DNA from: Albibacterium sp035514885
Lineage (GTDB): Bacteria; Bacteroidota; Bacteroidia; Sphingobacteriales; Sphingobacteriaceae
NCBI RefSeq assembly: GCF_035514885.1
Contig: NZ_DATJCH010000013.1
Span: forward strand, 39,480-103,479
Direction: 5' to 3'
DNA: 64,000 nt
In this document: positions 60,175 through 64,000 of the stretch, piece by piece
Position numbering within the stretch: position 1 is the stretch's first letter
Layout: each line of letters opens with the position of its first letter
Made by a program: the position numbers and the translations under genes
The notes under the pieces: generated by a model
Seen by the model: the letters and a program-made list of their open reading frames with translations, nothing else
The model's database searches: none
Told to the model about the DNA's origin: nothing

Positions 60175-61641
60175 TTATAATAATGGTGCCAACAATCTGC
60201 ATACCGAATCTAATCCTCTTTTCAATACAGGCCTACTCTTCCAATATTTCATATCAATATGCCTGCTATCTTTTTTATCAATTTCAAATTGCTTCTGCAT
60301 TTCTACACAAAGTTTTCTATCGTGAATCACAGCTGCAATTTCGAAATTAATATAAAAACTACGGATATCCATATTTACCGTACCTATAAAAGCTAATTTC
60401 CCATCAATACAAATAGTCTTAGCGTGCATAAATCCTTTCTTGTATAAATATACATCTACCCCTCTTTTTAGCAGAGGTTTCAAAAAAGAAAAGGAAGCAT
60501 GCCGCACAATGTAGGAGTCGGGATGCATAGGCATAATCAATTCGACTTTTATACCACTTGCAGCAGCAACTTGAAGCGCAGTACTGATTTGCTCACTGGG
60601 GATAAAATAGGGAGTACAAATCTGAACCGATTTACTTGCACGCGAAATAGCTATTAAAATGGCCTCCATATTATATGGTGATGGAGAACCGGGATCGCTT
60701 AAAGCAAAACTCACCGTAGCCTCCCCTTCTGAACCAGCATCCAGGTACATATACTTTTCAGTTAATTCATACGGAATACCTATAGAAAAATGCCAGGTAA
60801 GCCAGAATTGGAATTGAAGAAGAAAAACTGACTGGCCTTGTATTTTAATAGCAGTATCTCGCCAATACAATAAATTTTTCCCATCATTAACATAGCGGCC
60901 CGATACATTAATACCACCAATAAATGCAGTAGAACCATCAATAATAGCAACCTTACGATGGTTCCTAAAATTACTATCCGAGATTGAGGTAAACCTTACC
61001 GGTAAAAAACGGATAAATCCGATACCGGCTTCTTCCATCAGCTTTTCTTCTTTCTTCATTTTAGGAGAACCAAAATCATCCACCAGAAACCGAACCTCAA
61101 CACCTTCACGGGCCTTTTCTATGAGGAGATCAATAATGTATCTTCCTAATTCATCAGTCTCGAATATATAGTATTCAAAATGAATATGATGTTTAGCATC
61201 CTTGATAGATTTAATCATCTCCGGGAACATCTCATCGCCATTTGTTAACAGCTTTACCCTATTATTCATAATAGGTGCAGAAACATTTTCATTATATAAA
61301 AAACGATAGATATTCGTCAAATCACCCAAAGAGGTATCTAATCTCTTTAAATTCTCTTCTAACTGTGGTCTTTGCTTTTGCCACCTATCAAAAAACACCT
61401 GATGCTCACCCTGATTTTTTTGTCGAAAAACCTTCTTCTTCTTAAATCTACGACCAAAGAAAAAATAAATAAATAAGCCGAGGCCGGGTAAAAAAACAAT
61501 AACAAGTATCCAGGCAAGCGTTTTAGTAGGATCTCTATTCTCAATAAGAATAGTAATAATTACGCCGGTATAAATCAGGGCTAAAGGAACCCAATACCAT
61601 TCTCTCGTAAAGTCTATTACTAATTTTAACAACTCGCTCAT
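60175..61641 (-). CDS. cls: Cardiolipin synthase
   Basis: This 488-residue membrane enzyme of the phospholipase D family has two N-terminal helices (about residues 15-35 and 41-60, followed by FFGRRFKKKKVFRQK) and two HKD motifs, HRKVAIIDGSTAFIGG and HAKTICIDGKLAFIGTVNMD. It makes cardiolipin from phosphatidylglycerol. The length and layout are those of ClsA. It is divergent from the NYN gene. Confidence 0.93.
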   Translation of the reverse strand: MSELLKLVIDFTREWYWVPLALIYTGVIITILIENRDPTKTLAWILVIVFLPGLGLFIYFFFGRRFKKKKVFRQKNQGEHQVFFDRWQKQRPQLEENLKRLDTSLGDLTNIYRFLYNENVSAPIMNNRVKLLTNGDEMFPEMIKSIKDAKHHIHFEYYIFETDELGRYIIDLLIEKAREGVEVRFLVDDFGSPKMKKEEKLMEEAGIGFIRFLPVRFTSISDSNFRNHRKVAIIDGSTAFIGGINVSGRYVNDGKNLLYWRDTAIKIQGQSVFLLQFQFWLTWHFSIGIPYELTEKYMYLDAGSEGEATVSFALSDPGSPSPYNMEAILIAISRASKSVQICTPYFIPSEQISTALQVAAASGIKVELIMPMHPDSYIVRHASFSFLKPLLKRGVDVYLYKKGFMHAKTICIDGKLAFIGTVNMDIRSFYINFEIAAVIHDRKLCVEMQKQFEIDKKDSRHIDMKYWKSRPVLKRGLDSVCRLLAPLL

Positions 61642-61728
61642 AAAACGAAATGAATGGATTTTCTATTATTCTCCTAAGATAAAGATATATTTAAAATACC
61701 TCAACAGATTATTAGGATGCATTTACAT

Positions 61729-61736
61729 TATCTTTG
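61729..61736 (+). promoter_or_regulatory. -7 promoter element for the NYN gene
   Basis: TATCTTTG matches TAnnTTTG exactly and lies 30 nt before the start codon. No clear -33 TTG is visible. Confidence 0.4.
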
Positions 61737-61766
61737 TTTCAATAATACACATTAAACAACAACAAT

Positions 61767-62543
61767 ATGGATTCTATCAAAGATTTACGTTTAGCAGTTT
61801 TAATAGATGCAGACAACGTTCCTTATAAAAAGGTAAAGCTGATGTTTGAAGAAATCGCGAAATATGGCACACCAACTTTTAAAAGAATATATGCAGACTG
61901 GACAAAACCAACCGTATCCGGCTGGAAAACAGTTTTATTAGAAAACGCAATTACACCCATCCAACAATATAGCTACTCGGTAGGTAAAAATGCAAGTGAC
62001 AGCGCCATGATTATTGACGCGATGGATATTCTTTATTCCGGAAAAGTAGATGGCTTCTGCATCGTATCAAGCGACAGCGATTTTACAAGATTAGCAACCC
62101 GACTAAGAGAGGCCGGTATGCATGTCATAGGTATTGGAGAAAAGAAGACTCTCACGCCTTTTATTACTGCTTGCGACAAATTTATTTACATCGAGATATT
62201 AGGGATTGACGAGCATGCAGATGAACAAGAAGAGCCTAATGACACCAATATAAGCAAGAAGGAACCAGTAAATAAAGCAAAAAGTAGTCTTCGGAAAATA
62301 GATAAATCTTTAATTAGAGTGTTAAGCAACAGCATCTCCGATTTAGGTGATGAAGACGGTTGGACTTTCTTAGGAGACCTTGGCAATTTCATCTTGAAGA
62401 AACATCCTGACTTTGACCCTCGGAACTACGGCTTTCCAAAGATGCTCTCACTCATAAAAAGTATCAATAAATTTGAGGTAGATGAACGTGAAACAGGAAA
62501 AAGAAATATTAAACATGTTTTTGTCCGGGTTAAAGGCGGGTAA
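61767..62543 (+). CDS. NYN domain protein with C-terminal OST-HTH/LOTUS domain
   Basis: This 258-residue protein starts with a PIN-like NYN nuclease domain: LAVLIDADNVPY carries the first acidic site, GKNASDSAMIIDAMDIL the second, and CIVSSDSDFTRLATRLREAGMHVIGIG the third. After a Glu/Lys-rich linker (residues ~155-180) a helix-turn-helix region follows (WTFLGDLGNFILKKHPDFDPRNYGFPKMLSLIKSI), as in OST-HTH/LOTUS domains. The family (LabA/DUF88) is thought to bind or cut RNA. It is monocistronic and ends near a perfect 25-bp hairpin. Confidence 0.87.
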   Translation: MDSIKDLRLAVLIDADNVPYKKVKLMFEEIAKYGTPTFKRIYADWTKPTVSGWKTVLLENAITPIQQYSYSVGKNASDSAMIIDAMDILYSGKVDGFCIVSSDSDFTRLATRLREAGMHVIGIGEKKTLTPFITACDKFIYIEILGIDEHADEQEEPNDTNISKKEPVNKAKSSLRKIDKSLIRVLSNSISDLGDEDGWTFLGDLGNFILKKHPDFDPRNYGFPKMLSLIKSINKFEVDERETGKRNIKHVFVRVKGG

Positions 62544-62570
62544 TTTCCTCTGTAATAATTGTCTATAACC

Positions 62571-62624
62571 AAATGCTTAACAAAGAAAGCCGCTTTAACA
62601 AGCGGCTTTCTTTGTTAAGCATTT
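62571..62624. terminator. Perfect 25-bp bidirectional terminator hairpin
   Basis: Two perfectly complementary 25-nt arms (62571-62595 and 62600-62624) enclose a 4-nt loop, TAAC. It lies between the convergent NYN and DUF1080 genes. It shares the core ACAAAGAAAGCC with the hairpin at 10214-10264. Confidence 0.85.
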
Positions 62625-62632
62625 ATTTTGAA

Positions 62633-63334
62633 CTATAATTCTTTTATCTGAATATTACGGAACCACACTTTATCATTATGATCTTGCAAAGCAATTTTAC
62701 CCTTTTTATAAGTACCAAAACCTGGCCATTCCGCAAACTTACTTCCGGCAATTAATTTCTTCCATTCATCATTATACATGGTGGTAGTAACAATATTTAC
62801 ACCATTTAAGAAAAACTGAAGTTTACCATTATTGCTAATTATCTCTGCTAAATTCCATTCCCCTACTGGCTTTACAGGCTCAGAGCTCGATGGAATTAAA
62901 TCATATAAATCACCTGTGCGATGCTTAAATATTTTCCCATCAGCATGATTATCGCTGTCTAATACCTGCATTTCCGGGCCCGAATTATAGGTATTCTCAT
63001 ATTTTTCTTTATCCTCATGAATATTAAAAATAATGCCGCTATTACCTCCTTCAGATATTTTCCACTCTAATTTAAGATGATAATTCTCATATTCCTTATC
63101 TGTCACCAAATCACCCCGCTCATCTTGAGTTTTACCATCAATATTCAAATGTAGAGTACCGTTACTTACTTCCCATGCAGCACCTGCTTTTGATTTTCCA
63201 TAAGTATGCCAGCCATTGGTAGTTTTACCATCAAATAGTGACACCCATTCTCCTTCTTGAGCGGATACATCATTGCTAGAACTACCAACAATAACAGCAA
63301 CCAATGTGATAATAGTTGAAATTTTAAAAGTCAT
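62633..63334 (-). CDS. DUF1080 protein (3-keto-glycoside hydrolase family), unlinked copy
   Basis: This 233-residue exported protein has a signal peptide (about residues 1-25, ending VSAQ) and one DUF1080 domain: GEWVSLFDGKTTNGWHTYGK, WEVSNGTLHLN, GGNSGIIFNI, GPEMQVLDSDNHADG and the ending KIALQDHNDKVWFRNIQIKEL. It belongs to the same family as the operon gene at 27966 but is of a different subgroup and stands alone. It may cleave 3-keto-glycosides in the periplasm. Confidence 0.88.
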   Translation of the reverse strand: MTFKISTIITLVAVIVGSSSNDVSAQEGEWVSLFDGKTTNGWHTYGKSKAGAAWEVSNGTLHLNIDGKTQDERGDLVTDKEYENYHLKLEWKISEGGNSGIIFNIHEDKEKYENTYNSGPEMQVLDSDNHADGKIFKHRTGDLYDLIPSSSEPVKPVGEWNLAEIISNNGKLQFFLNGVNIVTTTMYNDEWKKLIAGSKFAEWPGFGTYKKGKIALQDHNDKVWFRNIQIKEL

Positions 63335-63441
63335 ATAGAAATATATTTAATTATCAATAGATTACATAAAAAGACATCCATACTATATTCAATACTGGAT
63401 AAAGTATGGATGAAAGATAATAAAATTAAAGAGAATTAAGA

Positions 63442-63618
63442 CTAACGTCTTCCGATTTTGCTAACTAGCCAAATTATTAAAGCAATAACAATAACGACTA
63501 AAGCAATACCGAAATACATCCCCCCTTTAAAAATTCCGCCAATTAACTCGCATGAACTTAACATGCTCACTAAAATAAGTGCTGAAGAAGCCAGTATAAT
63601 CGAATTTCTTTTATTCAT
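63442..63618 (-). CDS. Small lipoprotein-like membrane protein
   Basis: A 58-residue ORF starting at ATG 63618 encodes MNKRNSIILASSALILVSML followed by a lipobox-like SSC (Cys23) and ELIGGIFKGGMYFGIALVVIVIALIIWLVSKIGRR. The layout of lipobox, EIIGGIFK-type motif, one membrane helix and a basic end is typical of a small protein seen across Bacteroidota (sometimes mislabelled as a cytidylyltransferase). It is 107 nt upstream of the DUF1080 gene on the same strand. Function unknown. Confidence 0.75.
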   Translation of the reverse strand: MNKRNSIILASSALILVSMLSSCELIGGIFKGGMYFGIALVVIVIALIIWLVSKIGRR

Positions 63619-63754
63619 AATTTATTATTTAAGGTTTAATTAAATAAACCCAGAAAAAAGCAAAATGTTTTAGGTTGCGCATTCATTCCTAAATTTATAA
63701 TCATAACCAATCCAAACACTCTTGCTACCTCCTCTAAACATTCCAAATGTATAA

Positions 63755-63863
63755 AAGGAACATCATAAGTATTTTCTAAGGACATCATAGGGACATTATA
63801 GGTATTTGCCCCTAGGAAGTCCCTACAATGTCCCTATGATATCCCTAGTAAATTCCTTCAATT
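63755..63863. repeat. Second palindromic array of 11-bp phased units
   Basis: Units with an 11-nt phase start at 63766 (TAAGTA), 63777 (TAAGGA), 63788 (TAGGGA) and 63799 (TAGGTA); inverted units start at 63809 (CCCCTA), 63820, 63831 and 63842 (all TCCCTA). A weaker fifth unit can be seen on each side (63755 and 63853). The arms pair as ATCATAGGGACATT with AATGTCCCTATGAT. The design equals that of the array at 10103-10205 but the unit sequence differs. It lies in the 382-nt stretch without genes at the window end. Confidence 0.8.
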
Positions 63864-64000
63864 GTCTTACCCTATAATAACTATACACTATTGTTAATAA
63901 TTACTTAATTAGTTATACATTCTAAATTGTTAATTCTAAAGGAGCTATACAAGTACTTTTTCGTCTTTGTTATAGCTTTTCGTTTTCCATAGTTTTCTAA

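Noticed and set aside
63458..63643. 61-codon plus-strand ORF near the window end
   Set aside because: It is antisense to the small lipoprotein gene (63442-63618), which has a good signal, lipobox and helix.
1..64000. Mobile elements, prophage or genomic island
   Set aside because: I saw no transposase, integrase, phage gene, tRNA-linked att site or obvious shift in codon use.

Overview
The window looks like a chromosomal segment of an AT-rich member of Bacteroidota, most likely Sphingobacteriales (Pedobacter/Solitalea-like). The evidence is a fused CcoN-CcoO cbb3 oxidase, a SusC/SusD pair, promoters of the Bacteroidota type (TTG, about 20 nt, TAnnTTTG), the absence of Shine-Dalgarno sequences at most starts, HYC_CC_PP and DUF3347 metal-efflux accessory proteins, and a sphingolipid operon. 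I see no rRNA, tRNA, CRISPR array, transposase or phage gene. Species is an inference.

Layout. 1-8.5 kb: a micro-aerobic respiration block on the plus strand (3' end of hemN, ccoI, ccoS, ccoNO, ccoQ, ccoP, ccoG, ccoH and a SafE/DsbD-like membrane protein), with a Crp/Fnr-like palindrome before ccoNO. 8.7-10 kb: an Rrf2-type regulator and a QorB-like quinone reductase that share an operator. 10.3-16.2 kb: housekeeping genes (secreted MBL hydrolase, dnaX, OmpA-like lipoprotein, rpsF-rpsR-rplI, mtgA). 16.3-27.9 kb: ammonium transporter, a glycosyltransferase with a small coupled ORF in front, a GH1 beta-glucosidase, the ybbP-ybbA/tesA divergon, patatin, an SDR, an SMP-30-like lipoprotein and yajQ.

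28-41.4 kb: the main accessory region, an eight-gene minus-strand operon (susC, susD, heme-c dehydrogenase-like protein, DUF4432 epimerase-like, cupin isomerase-like, TIM-barrel, Gfo/Idh/MocA, DUF1080) plus an upstream cupredoxin gene. It has no classical glycoside hydrolase. It fits an oxidative, 3-keto-glycoside style of sugar breakdown, in which a periplasmic heme protein and a cupredoxin could pass electrons toward the respiratory chain.

41.5-51.2 kb: DNA glycosylase, flavoprotein, MFS exporter, a translationally coupled trio matching bacterial ceramide synthesis (serine palmitoyltransferase, GNAT-like ceramide synthase, NAD-dependent reductase), the cysE-cysM pair and a CNNM/CorC protein. 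51.3-59.3 kb: a heavy-metal (probably copper/silver) RND efflux operon with two adaptor proteins and a pump gene split into two reading frames. 59.4-64 kb: SGNH lipoprotein, cardiolipin synthase, NYN/OST-HTH protein, a second DUF1080 protein and a small lipoprotein.

Structure outside genes that stands out: two palindromic arrays built from 11-bp phased units (about 10.1-10.2 kb and 63.76-63.86 kb), three very long hairpins at convergent gene ends, and strong Shine-Dalgarno sequences only at rpsR and rplI.
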